From positions 186,001-250,000 of the forward strand of contig CAWBTF010000034.1 of assembly GCA_963791595.1 (NCBI GenBank): a stretch of DNA of 64,000 nt. The letters are read 5' to 3'. The stretch comes from JAEMQF01 sp963791595 (GTDB taxonomy: Bacteria; Pseudomonadota; Gammaproteobacteria; Burkholderiales; Burkholderiaceae_C). The notes beneath the pieces were generated by a model that was not told the origin of the DNA, did no database searches, and worked only from the letters and a program-made list of their open reading frames with translations. This document shows positions 49,649 through 58,216 of the stretch, one piece after another. The stretch's first letter is position 1, and the number at the start of each line of letters is the position of its first letter. The position numbers were made by a program, and so were the translations under genes.

Positions 49649-49980
49649 TTACCGGGCTCGGGTTCCGCGCGGCCCCTTGAATAGGTGGGGAAAACCCGAG
49701 CGCCGAGGAGGCGGCTTCACTTCCATCGCCGCGATTCGCATGTTGCTGGCCTTGATGAATGCCAAGGCGTCATCGATGGCCGCGCCGGCCCGGTCGGCGG
49801 CGCCTCTGGCCGCGTCGGCCAGTGCGCCAAGCTCCTCATCGGTATCGCCCGCCTCGTACGCGAAGCGCCGCGCCGCATCAACTCCGAGATCGGGATGCCG
49901 AGCCGCTTCGCCTTGGCGACAATGGCCTTCTTGTCTTGCGGTGTGGACTGCACCACGATGCGCTGCACTGCGGTTGCCAT
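49649..49980 (-). CDS. Ribbon-helix-helix-type small protein (one frameshift)
   Basis: The N-terminus MATAVQRIVVQSTPQDKKAI and the segment AKRLGIPISELMRRGA match ribbon-helix-helix/MobC-like proteins that bind DNA or act as antitoxins. A lost base near 49865 breaks the frame; repaired, it continues FAYEAGDTDEELGALADAAR and DDALAFIKASNMRIAAMEV, ending at 49649. It is divergent from the coiled-coil gene at 50090. No toxin partner is adjacent, though VapBC lies 400 bases away. Confidence 0.6.
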
Positions 49981-50089
49981 GATTCAACTGCCTCTCGGAT
50001 AAGACTGAGCCTTGCACGAACGAGGTTTGGCAGCGCAACAATCGCTCGTCCACGCAACGAAAGCAAATCGCCCATCTCAAGCTCAGCCC

Positions 50090-50233
50090 ATGACTGAAAG
50101 TCTCGACAGCCTCATCATCGAACACCTTCGCCACATTCGCGGCCGCGTCGACCAGATCGCCGACGACGTGACGGACCTGAAGCATCGCATTTCCGGGCTG
50201 GAAACTGGCGATGGTGCGTATTCAGCGGATTGA
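50090..50233 (+). CDS. Small coiled-coil protein, paralogue of 48057-48296 (probably frameshifted)
   Basis: It starts MTESLDSLIIEHLRHIRGRV and continues VDQIADDVTDLKHRISGLET, clearly related to the protein at 48057-48296. The frame stops at 50233, but one base earlier in register reads VRIQRIEKRARVF, matching the paralogue's LQRIEKR end. So a single-base loss near 50210-50220 is likely, and the true end is a little further right. Confidence 0.55.
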   Translation: MTESLDSLIIEHLRHIRGRVDQIADDVTDLKHRISGLETGDGAYSAD

Positions 50234-50345
50234 AAAGCGGGCTCGAGTCTTTCGTGAGCCTAAGGACTCCGCGCGAGATTCGAGGCGCTGGCATACGGCT
50301 CCGGCGACATTCATCCAGGGTTATACCGTGCGGGCCGATTTTCGG

Positions 50346-50744
50346 TCACGCGAGCAACCGTGCGCCGTCGACCCTGGCCGCGACTTTGTCGAAGGTCCAC
50401 AGCGGCTGCTGCCCGGCCATCATCGCCAGGGCAGCATGCAGGCAGTCGGCAAAGTCGGCCTTGCCGTCGGCGTAGTTCCCGAGCGCGGCTTCCACCGCGC
50501 CTTCGGACTCGAAGGCCAGCTCGAACGAACCCAGCAGCCCGAACATGGCTTGCAGGACAGTGGGTTTGTCGAGGCTGAACGACGAGCGCAGCACCCACTC
50601 GAGTTCCAGCATCACCGTGACGGGCACGAACAAGGCACCACCGGCCTCGATGCCGCTGCGGATCAATCGGGCGGCGGCGGCGCCCTGCCGGGCGTCGTCC
50701 TGCACCAGGAAGCGCACCAGCACGTTGGTGTCGAGCGCGGCCAC
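50346..50744 (-). CDS. vapC: VapC-type PIN-domain toxin
   Basis: A 132-residue PIN-domain ribonuclease: MAALDTNVLVRFLVQDDARQ (first Asp), VTVMLELEWVLRSSF (Glu), DGKADFADCLHAALAM (paired Asp) and LWTFDKVAARV (last Asp), the usual acidic quartet. The start lies one base after the antitoxin stop, so the two are cotranscribed and coupled. It would cleave RNA when freed from its antitoxin. Confidence 0.92.
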   Translation of the reverse strand: MAALDTNVLVRFLVQDDARQGAAAARLIRSGIEAGGALFVPVTVMLELEWVLRSSFSLDKPTVLQAMFGLLGSFELAFESEGAVEAALGNYADGKADFADCLHAALAMMAGQQPLWTFDKVAARVDGARLLA

Positions 50745-50745
50745 C

Positions 50746-50967
50746 TCAGCGCCAGGGGTTCATGGCGTCGATGGCGACGGGCTTCTTCTTCGGCGACTTC
50801 AGGCTGCCGGCCAGGCTGAGCAGCGAATGCGTCTTGGCCCGGACGATGAGGCGGCCGTCGGGCAACACGTGCCACACCAGCCGCGTCCCGGGGCCGGCGC
50901 CCAGTTGCTCTCGAACCTGCCGCGGCACGGTGGTCTGGCCCTTGGCGGTGATGGTGGATTCGGCCAT
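50746..50967 (-). CDS. vapB: AbrB/MazE-fold VapB-type antitoxin
   Basis: A 73-residue protein beginning MAESTITAKGQTTVPRQVRE, the swapped-hairpin AbrB DNA-binding signature, with a C-terminal tail (GSLKSPKKKPVAIDAMNPW) that would wrap the toxin. It precedes vapC by one base. Such pairs repress their own promoter; the upstream 80 bases to ubiE would carry it. Confidence 0.9.
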   Translation of the reverse strand: MAESTITAKGQTTVPRQVREQLGAGPGTRLVWHVLPDGRLIVRAKTHSLLSLAGSLKSPKKKPVAIDAMNPWR

Positions 50968-51049
50968 CGCAGCTCCTTACGATAGAAGCAATGGTAAGGC
51001 ACTTTCGAGCGGCGGGTCAACTCCAGCCAGGCGCGTTGAGCGCTCGGCA

Positions 51050-51781
51050 TCAGCACTTGATCCCCACATGCAGCGCGACAACGCCAGCGCTCATGTTGTG
51101 CACGTCGACATGGCCGAACCCGGCGGCCTTCATCATCGCCTTCAACTCGGCCTGCCCCGGGTGCACGCGGATCGATTCGGCGAGGTACTTGTAGCTGTCG
51201 CCGTCGCCCGCCACCCATTGGCCGATGCGCGGCAGCACGTTGAACGAATACCAGTCGTAGGCCTTGGCCAGCGGCGGCGTGATCTTGGAAAACTCCAGCA
51301 CGAGCAGGCGCCCGCCGTCTTTGAGCACGCGGTTCATCTCGGCGAGCGCCTTGTCCTTGTGCGTCATGTTGCGCAGGCCGAAGGCGACGCTCACCACGTC
51401 GAAGCGGCCGGTGGCAAAGGGTAGCGCTTCGGCGTCGCACAGCACGCTGGGCTGCGAGATGCCTTCGTCGATGAGCCGATCGCGGCCGCGCTTGAGCATG
51501 GCTTCGTTGATGTCGGTGTGCACCACCAGGCCACGCGCGCCGACTTTGCGAGCGAAGGCGCGCGTCAGGTCGCCGGTGCCGGCGGCGATGTCGAGCACCT
51601 GGTCGCCTTCGCGCAGGTTTGCCGCGGCCACGGTGTAGGCCTTCCAGACGCGGTGCAGGCCGAGCGACATCAAGTCGTTCATCAGGTCGTACTTGGCCGC
51701 GACGGAATCGAACACGCCGCGCACGCGCTGCGCTTTTTGCGCTTCGTCGACTTTTTCGAAGCCGAAGTGGGTGTCGCTCAT
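51050..51781 (-). CDS. ubiE: UbiE methyltransferase
   Basis: Complete, 243 residues, the usual length. THFGFEKVDEAQKAQRVRGV is the typical start, YDLMNDLMSLGLHRVWK and QVLDIAAGTGDLTRAFAR (SAM site), and VAFGLRNMTHKDKALAEMNR and LEFSKITPPLAKAYDWYSF are diagnostic. It C-methylates the demethoxy-quinol ring in ubiquinone (and menaquinone) synthesis. It stands after the DUF971 gene in the same direction, as commonly seen in this order. Frame intact. Confidence 0.97.
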   Translation of the reverse strand: MSDTHFGFEKVDEAQKAQRVRGVFDSVAAKYDLMNDLMSLGLHRVWKAYTVAAANLREGDQVLDIAAGTGDLTRAFARKVGARGLVVHTDINEAMLKRGRDRLIDEGISQPSVLCDAEALPFATGRFDVVSVAFGLRNMTHKDKALAEMNRVLKDGGRLLVLEFSKITPPLAKAYDWYSFNVLPRIGQWVAGDGDSYKYLAESIRVHPGQAELKAMMKAAGFGHVDVHNMSAGVVALHVGIKC

Positions 51782-51804
51782 GTGCTCATCCGGCGTTGGC
51801 TGAA

Positions 51805-52022
51805 TTCGACGCAGTGGATCCCGGCGTGCGCCGGGATGACGGGGTTGACATGGGAATCGTCGACGCAGTGGATCCCGTCTCCCGATCTCGCCGGTCGTCG
51901 CGGGACGCGTGCGCCGGGATGACGGGCGTGCGCCGGGATGACGGGGTTGACATCGGAATCGTCATGCCGGCGAACGCCGGCATCCACTTTCGGTTCGCGG
52001 CGTCCGCCGGGATGACTGGCTT
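51805..52022. repeat. Cluster of CCGGCG...CGCCGG short inverted repeats
   Basis: Several units of the form GGATCCCGGCGTGCGCCGGGATGAC, in whole or part, fill the gap between ubiE and the DUF971 gene. Each can form a hairpin (CCCGGCG/CGCCGGG). They are the same family as the units at 48.3, 55.2, 57.8, 61.0 and 63.8 kb. Confidence 0.9.
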
Positions 52023-52026
52023 GGGG

Positions 52027-52446
52027 TCAGTGGCTGTGCCCACACGAACCCCCTGTCGCCGCGGCCACCATCGGCGTATCGCGGCTCTTGCCGGCTTCGG
52101 CAAGGCGCGCTTCGTACTTCTGCCACAGCTCGTCTTGCTTCGCGCCCAGGTGGTACAGGTAGTCCCAGGAAAAGATGCCGGTGTTGTGGCCGTCGGAGAA
52201 ATGCGGCTGCACGGCGTAGTTGCCCACGGCTTCGAGTTCGGCCAACTCGACGTCGCGTTTTCCGGTCTGCAGCACTTCCTGCCCGGGGCCATGGCCCATC
52301 ACTTCGGCTGATGGCGAATAGACGCGCATCAGTTCGAACGGGATCCGAAATTCGGAGCCATCTGAAAAAGCGACCTCCAGCACGCGCGACTGCTGGTGCG
52401 CGGTGATGCTGGTGGGCAGCGGAGTGTCTTGCTTGAGACCGGCCAT
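52027..52446 (-). CDS. DUF971 protein (gamma-butyrobetaine hydroxylase-like N-terminal domain)
   Basis: A 139-residue protein: PTSITAHQQSRVLEVAFSDG, FRIPFELMRVYSPSAEVMGH, GQEVLQTGKRDVELAELEAV and HFSDGHNTGIFSWDYLYHLG are the standard DUF971 sequence. The C-terminal GGSCGHSH could bind a metal. The domain is linked to Fe-S or iron handling in some proteins. ATG 52446 gives the normal start. It sits directly upstream of ubiE. Confidence 0.9.
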   Translation of the reverse strand: MAGLKQDTPLPTSITAHQQSRVLEVAFSDGSEFRIPFELMRVYSPSAEVMGHGPGQEVLQTGKRDVELAELEAVGNYAVQPHFSDGHNTGIFSWDYLYHLGAKQDELWQKYEARLAEAGKSRDTPMVAAATGGSCGHSH

Positions 52447-52719
52447 GACTTGCGCCTGTGGAATGGGGTTGCGGCAGTGTAGCGAGACGGCGGTGGGCGC
52501 ACTTGCGGTTCGCGGCGGTCCCCAATGTGGCTCAACCCGGAGTGCCCGCGTGCGCCGGCGCCGAAGTCCACATCGGCGTGCAGTGTTGCGATCGGCCATT
52601 CGATTTCCTGTTCGGCGCATGCGCAGGGTGTCGGCTATGGCCAACGGCTGCAAGACGCGCACAGCCGTCCGGCGATTCTTGCGCAAACAATTCCGCGCCG
52701 CGGCGGTCTTGTTCGCCAA

Positions 52720-53060
52720 GCATGGGTCAGTGGCTCAGCGTTTCCACCTGCCGATAGAGCTCGAACTTGCGGCCGCGGTCATAGGCAGGAGGTGCTGGGC
52801 GACAAGACCTCAACTATCAGCCAAGGGTGGGCGATCGCTGGTGTCGTCTTCGGGCCTGCGGTCGCGAGGGTCGCAGCTGACCATCGACGTCGGGGTAGAC
52901 GAACGCGTCGGCGGAGGCGATGCGCAGCTTCAGGTCAGCCATGAAAACTCGGCAGGGTTTGCCCTTCAGCGGCCTGCCTCAGAAACACCGCGGCATTGAG
53001 CGCGATGACGTTGTGAGCCAACTTGGAGCCCGTCATCGCGAACACTTCGCCGAGCCACGT
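52720..53060 (-). pseudogene. Uma2-family (DUF820) nuclease-like remnant
   Basis: Pieces in different frames match Uma2-type proteins in order: KLAHNVIALNAAVFLRQAAE, then MADLKLRIASADAFVYPDVD, then PEDDTS, VEVLSPST-like bases, and DRGRKFELYRQVETLSH. Both ends of the family are missing and at least three frame breaks occur within 300 bases. A decayed gene. Confidence 0.65.
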
Positions 53061-53258
53061 CATCGTGGCGCAGCTGCCTGGGTGCTTACCAGGCTCAGGT
53101 AATCCCGGCGCAACGCCTGGATCCACTGGGGCGAAGAGCCCAGCGCCCTCGAGAAACCGCCAGCACCCCACCCCAACTACTTGTCCGGCGTCGGCGAGGT
53201 CTGGCGCAAGCACGCCTCAGCATAGCGGCGTCCGGAACGGGCTCGCGCTGGGCATTCG

Positions 53259-56200
53259 CTACACCAGCACGCGCTCGATGCCCCCGTCGTTGGCGCGCGC
53301 CACGTACTCGCGCATCCAATCGGGCCCCAGGATCTTGTTCGCCATCTCGACGACGATGTAGTCGGCTTCGAGCAGGCCGCTGTTCAGATCGCCCTTGTAG
53401 CGGCTCAAACCTTGCAGGCAGCTCGGGCACGAGGTGAGGATCTTCAAGTTCGCCTTCGCCGGCAAGGCGTCGCCCAGCGCCGTGCGCAGCGCCGCTTCGT
53501 CCTTGCGCAACTCTTCTTCCTTGCGAAACCGCACCTGGGTCGAGATGTCGGGCCGCGTGACGCCGAGCGTTCCGCTCTCGCCGCAGCAGCGTTTGCTCTC
53601 GATCACGGTGTCGCCGAGCAGCGCTTTCACGGTCTGCATCGGCGCTTGCAGTTTCATCGGGCTGTGGCAGGGGTCGTGGTACAGATAGCCGCCCGCGCCC
53701 TTCGAGCTTGACGCCCTTTTCCAGCAGGAACTCATGGATGTCGACGATGCGGCTGCCGGGAAAGATGTCTTCGAATTTGTAGCCCTGCAGCTGGTCGTAG
53801 CAGGTGCCGCAGCTCACGACGATGGTCTTGATGTCGAGGTAGTTGAGCGTGTTCGCGACGCGGTGGAACAGCACCCGGTTGTCGGTGATGATCTTGTCGG
53901 CCTTGTCGAACTGGCCGCTGCCGCGCTGCGGGTAGCCGCAGCACAGGTAACCCGGCGGCAGCACGGTCTGCACGCCGGCGTGCCACAGCATCGCCTGCGT
54001 CGCCAGCCCCACCTGCGAGAACAGACGCTCCGAGCCGCAGCCGGGGAAATAGAACACCGCTTCGGTGTCGGCATTCGTCGCCTCGGGGTCGCGAATGATC
54101 GGAACGTAGTCGCGGTCTTCGATGTCGAGCAGCGCGCGCGCCGTGCGCTTGGGCAGGCCGCCGGGCATCTTCTTGTTGATGAAGTGGATCGCCTGTTCCT
54201 TGATCGGCGCCGGGCCCACCGTCGACGGCGGCGCGGCGGTCTGCTGGTTCGCCAGGCCGCGCAGCAGGTCGTTGGCAAGGCGCTGCGCCTTGAAGCCCAC
54301 ATCCACCATCGCGCGGCGCAGCAGCCGGATCGTCTGCGGATTCGTCGCGTTCAGGAACAGCATCGCCGCGGCGTTGCCGGGGCGGAAACTCTTCTGCCCC
54401 ATCTTGCGCAGAGAGGTTGCGCATATTCATCGAGACGTCGCCGAAATCGATCTTCACCGGGCAGGGCGACAGGCACTTGTGGCACACGGTGCAATGGTCG
54501 GCCACGTCTTCGAACTCGTGCCAGTGCTTGACGCTGATGCCGCGGCGCGTCTGCTCTTCGTAGAGGAAGGCTTCGACGAGCAGCGAGGTCGCGAGGATCT
54601 TGTTGCGCGGGCTGTACAGCAGGTTCGCGCGCGGCACATGCGTCGCGCACACCGGCTTGCACTTGCCGCAGCGCAGGCAGTCTTTCATGCTGTCGGCAAT
54701 GGCGCCGATGTCGCTGCGCTGCATGATCAGCGACTCGTGCCCCATCAGGCCGAAGCTCGGGGTGTAGGCGTTCGTCAGGTCGGCCCTCAGCGACTTGTCG
54801 CGCAGCAACTTGCCTTTGTTGAAATTGCCGTCGGGGTCGATGCGCCGCTTGTACGCGGTGAAGTCGGCCAGCTCATGGTCGGTCAGGAACTCGAGCTTGG
54901 TGATGCCGATGCCGTGCTCGCCCGAGATCACGCCGCCCAGGCTGCGCGCGAGCTTCATGATGCGCGCCACCGCTTGGTGCGCGGTCTGCAGCATCGCGTA
55001 GTTGTCGCTGTTCACCGGAATGTTGGTGTGCACGTTGCCGTCGCCCGCGTGCATGTGCAGCGCCACCCAGACGCGTCCGCGCAGCACCTCGCCGTGAATG
55101 CGCTGGCATTCGTCGACGATGGGGCTGAGGGCAGAGCCGGCGAACAGCGTTCGCAACGGCGCGCGCACCTGCGTCTTCCACGACGCGCGCAGGCGGTGGT
55201 CCTGGACGAGGTGGAACACGGTCGGCACGTCATCCCGGCGCACGCCGGGATCCACCGCTTCCAGGTCAGCCTCCCCCAGCGGGTGGATACCGGCTTTCGC
55301 CGGTATGACGAGAGAACGCATGTCATCCCGGCGCACGCCGGGATCCACCGCTTCCAGGTCAGCCTCCCCCAGCGGGTGGATACCGGCTTTCGCCGGTATG
55401 ACGAGAGAACGCATGTCATCCCGGCGCACGCCGGGATCCACTGCTTCCAGGTCAGCCTCCCCCAGCGGGTGGATACCGGCTTTCGCCGGCATGACGAGAG
55501 AACGCATGTCATCCCGGCGCACGCCGGGATCCACTGCTGGAATGTCGGCGACGTTCGAAGGGTGGATACCGGCTTTCGCCGGTATGACGAGAGAACGCGT
55601 GTCATCCCGGCGCACGCCGGGATCCACCGCTTCCAGGTTGGCGACGTTCGACCAGTGGATCCCGGCGTTCGCCGGGATGACAGCCTGCGGTATGACCGAC
55701 GCAGGAGCATCCAGGTGCTCCAGCGTCCACTGCCAGATCGCACGTACGCTCCGCAGCAGCGCCAGCGCCTGCTGCACCCGGTCTTCCAGCAGCTCGGCCG
55801 GGGCGATCTGGCCGGCGTCGTCGCTCTTGCCCAGCGGCAGGTGGCCGGTTTCGAAGAAGGCTTGCAGCGCGTCGAGCAGTTCCAGCTTGTTGCGCAACGA
55901 CAGCTCGATGTTGATGCGCTCGATGCCTTCCGTGTACTCGCCCATTCGCGGCAGCGGGATCACCACGTCTTCGTTCACCTTGAACGCGTTCGTGTGCTTG
56001 CTGATCGCCGCGGTGCGCTTGCGGTCGAGCCAGAACTTCTTGCGCGCCTCGGCGCTCACCGCGACGAAGCCTTCGCCGCCGCGGTTGTTCGCCAGGCGCA
56101 CGACTTCAGACGTGGCACGCGCCACCGCGTCGGCGTCTTCGCCGGCGATGTCGCCCACCAGCACCATCTTCGGCAACACCGATGCGCCGTTGCTCGATGC

Positions 56201-57715
56201 GCCACTGGCGCCGCCGCGCTTGCTCTTCGTCGCGTAGCCCACCGCTTTCAGGTAGCGGTCGTCCAGGTGCTCGAGCCCGGCCAGCAGCACCGGCGTTGTG
56301 CCAGCCGCGCGCCGGTGCGTCTCGAACATGTAGTCCTTGATGTCGACGATGGCAGGCACCGCGTCTTTCGGGTTGCCGAAGAACTCCAGGCACACGGTGC
56401 GCGTGAACGCCGGCATCTTGTGCAGCACCCAGCGCGCCGAGGTGATCAGCCCGTCGCAGCCTTCTTTCTGGATGCCCGGCAGGCCGGCGAGGAACTTGTC
56501 GGTCACGTCCTTGCCCAGGCCTTCCTTGCGAAACACCGAGCCTGGGATGTCCAACCGCTCGGTGCGCTCCAAGGTCTTGCCTTTGGCGTCGAAGTAGCGC
56601 AGCTCGAAGCTCGCCATTGGCGCGTCGTGAATCTTGCCGAGGTTGTGGTTCAGGCGGATCACCTCCAACCACTTCGCGTCGGGCGTGACCATGCGCCACG
56701 ACGCCAGGTTGTCGAGCGCCGTGCCCCACAGCACCGCTTTCTTGCCGCCGGCGTTCATCGCGACGTTGCCGCCGATGCACGAGGCTTCGGCCGACGTGGG
56801 GTCGACGGCGAAGACGTAGCCCGCTGCTTCAGCGGCGTCGGCGACGCGCTGCGTCACGACGCCGGCTTCGGTCCAGATCGTCGCGACATCCCGCTCCACG
56901 CCCGGCAGGCGCTTGACCTGAACCTCGCTCATCGTCTCGAGCTTTTCGGTGTTGATGACGGCGCTGTTCCAGGTGAGCGGGATCGCGCCGCCGGTGTAGC
57001 CGGTGCCGCCGCCGCGCGGAATGACCGTCAGCCCGAGTTCGATGCACGCCGCAACCAGCCCCGCCATCTCGGCCTCGGTGTCGGGCGTGAGCACGACGAA
57101 CGGGTACTCGACGCGCCAGTCGGTCGCGTCGGTCACGTGCGAGACGCGGCTCAGGCCGTCGAACTTGACGTTGTCCTTGGCCGTGTGACGGCGCAGCACG
57201 CGCGCGGCGCGGCGGCGCAGATCGGCCACGGCCTCGAAATGCGCCTCGAAGCGCTGCACGGCGGCGGCGGCGGACTTCAGCAATTCGCCCACCGCGGCGT
57301 CGCGGGCTGAGAGGCTCAGCTCTTCTTCCCTCTCCCTTTGGGAGAGGGCTGGGGTGAGGGCTGGGGTGAGTGCGGGCGGCTTGCGCCGCTGCTCCACTTC
57401 GTGCAGCCGGTGCCGCAACGCGTCGATCAACAGCTTGCGGCGCTTCGGGTTGTCGAGCAGGTCGTCTTGCAGGTAAGGGTTGCGCTGCACCACCCAGATG
57501 TCGCCCAGCACCTCGTACAGCATGCGCGCCGAGCGGCCGGTCTGGCGCTGTTCGCGCAAGGCGCCGAGCACCTGCCAGGCGCGTGCGCCGAGCAGGCGGA
57601 TCACGATCTCGCGGTCGGAGAACGAGGTGTAGTTGTACGGAATCTCGCGCAGGCGCGGAGTGCTGTCAGCCGGAGCAACGGCGGAGGCACGGCTGAGGGG
57701 AAGTGGGGCGTTCAT
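53259..57715 (-). CDS. DUF3683-type FAD-linked oxidase/Fe-S oxidoreductase with in-frame repeat insertions (two frameshifts)
   Basis: A multidomain protein of about 1,480 codons from ATG 57715. Order: an N-terminal DUF3683-like part (IPYNYTSFSDREIVIRLLGA), FAD-binding PCMH (GLTVIPRGGGTGYTGGAIPL; TSAEASCIGGNVAMNAGGKK), FAD-oxidase C-terminal domain (VHTNIPVNSDNYAML; GVISGEHGIGITKLEFL), two 4Fe-4S motifs (CLRCGKCKPVC; CTVCHKCLSPCP) and two CCG domains (CCGYPQRGSGQ; CCGESGTLG), as in D-lactate or glycolate dehydrogenases. Frameshifts lie near 54405 and 53690. Five 93-base units are inserted in frame at 55227-55691, and a second repeat type codes for LTPALTPALSQRERE near 57330-57375. It oxidises a 2-hydroxyacid and passes electrons to the quinone pool, by family analogy. 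Confidence 0.88.
55227..55691. repeat. Five tandem 93-base units carrying CCGGCG hairpins, inside a gene
   Basis: Units begin at 55227, 55320, 55413, 55506 and 55599; the period is exactly 93 bases, i.e. 31 codons. Each holds two hairpins (CCCGGCGCACGCCGGG and CCGGCTTTCGCCGG). The middle units are nearly identical; the outer ones diverge in the spacer. They are translated as VIPAKAGIHP...VDPGVRRDD repeats within the FAD/Fe-S oxidoreductase. Confidence 0.95.
57330..57375. repeat. CCCTCTCCC/GGGAGAGGG-type repeat inside a gene
   Basis: CCCTCTCCCTTTGGGAGAGGG is a perfect hairpin, followed by GCTGGGGTGAGG twice. It is another widespread short-repeat type, here read in frame within the oxidoreductase. 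Confidence 0.85.
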
Positions 57716-57839
57716 CGGCGCCGGGGCCGCTGCGGGCGCCCGTCCTGGCAGGGAGGCTGAGGCGCCGGGATCGTACCGCAGTGCAGCATGAGGAAGCGCA
57801 GGCGGCGTCGCCCCGACGCAAGCGCCCGACCCGCAAGCC

Positions 57840-58100
57840 GTCATCCCGGCGAAACGCCGCCCCGTGCTTGACACGGGGGCCGGGATCCACTGTGGCCAGT
57901 GTCGGTTGCGGTGAACGCCACTGCCCTGCGCAGGGTGGATACCGGCGTGCGCCGGTATGACGAGAGAAGCCTTGTCATCCCGGCGAAACGCCGCCCCGTG
58001 CTTGACACGGGGGCCGGGATCCACTGTCGGCCAGAGTCGGCTGCGGTGAACGCCACTGCCCTGCGCAGGGTGGATACCGGCGTGCGCCCGTATGACAGGC
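57840..58100. repeat. Two tandem 134-base repeat units upstream of ugpB
   Basis: Near-identical units start at 57840 and 57974, each built from two CCGGCG-type hairpins and a CCCCGTG-CTTGA-CACGGGG hairpin. They fill most of the 500-base divergent gap between the oxidoreductase and ugpB. Confidence 0.92.
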
Positions 58101-58216
58101 GCAGCGGGGTTATCCCCCGTTGCCCTCGCCGCGCTTCCACGGGATAAACGCAACTGTCACATTCGCCGGCCAGACTGCCCGGCTGCTCAACTCACACGAC
58201 ATCACGGAGGTTTTTC

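Noticed and set aside
55227..55691. Regularly spaced direct repeats that could be taken for a CRISPR array.
   Set aside because: The whole 93-base unit, including the spacer, is repeated almost unchanged, the units contain internal hairpins of the genome-wide repeat type, and no cas gene is near.
54122..57310. A 1,062-codon open frame on the plus strand, antisense to the FAD/Fe-S oxidoreductase.
   Set aside because: High-GC third-position bias keeps antisense frames open; the product is His/Arg/Ala-rich with no domain, while the minus strand encodes a recognisable multidomain enzyme.
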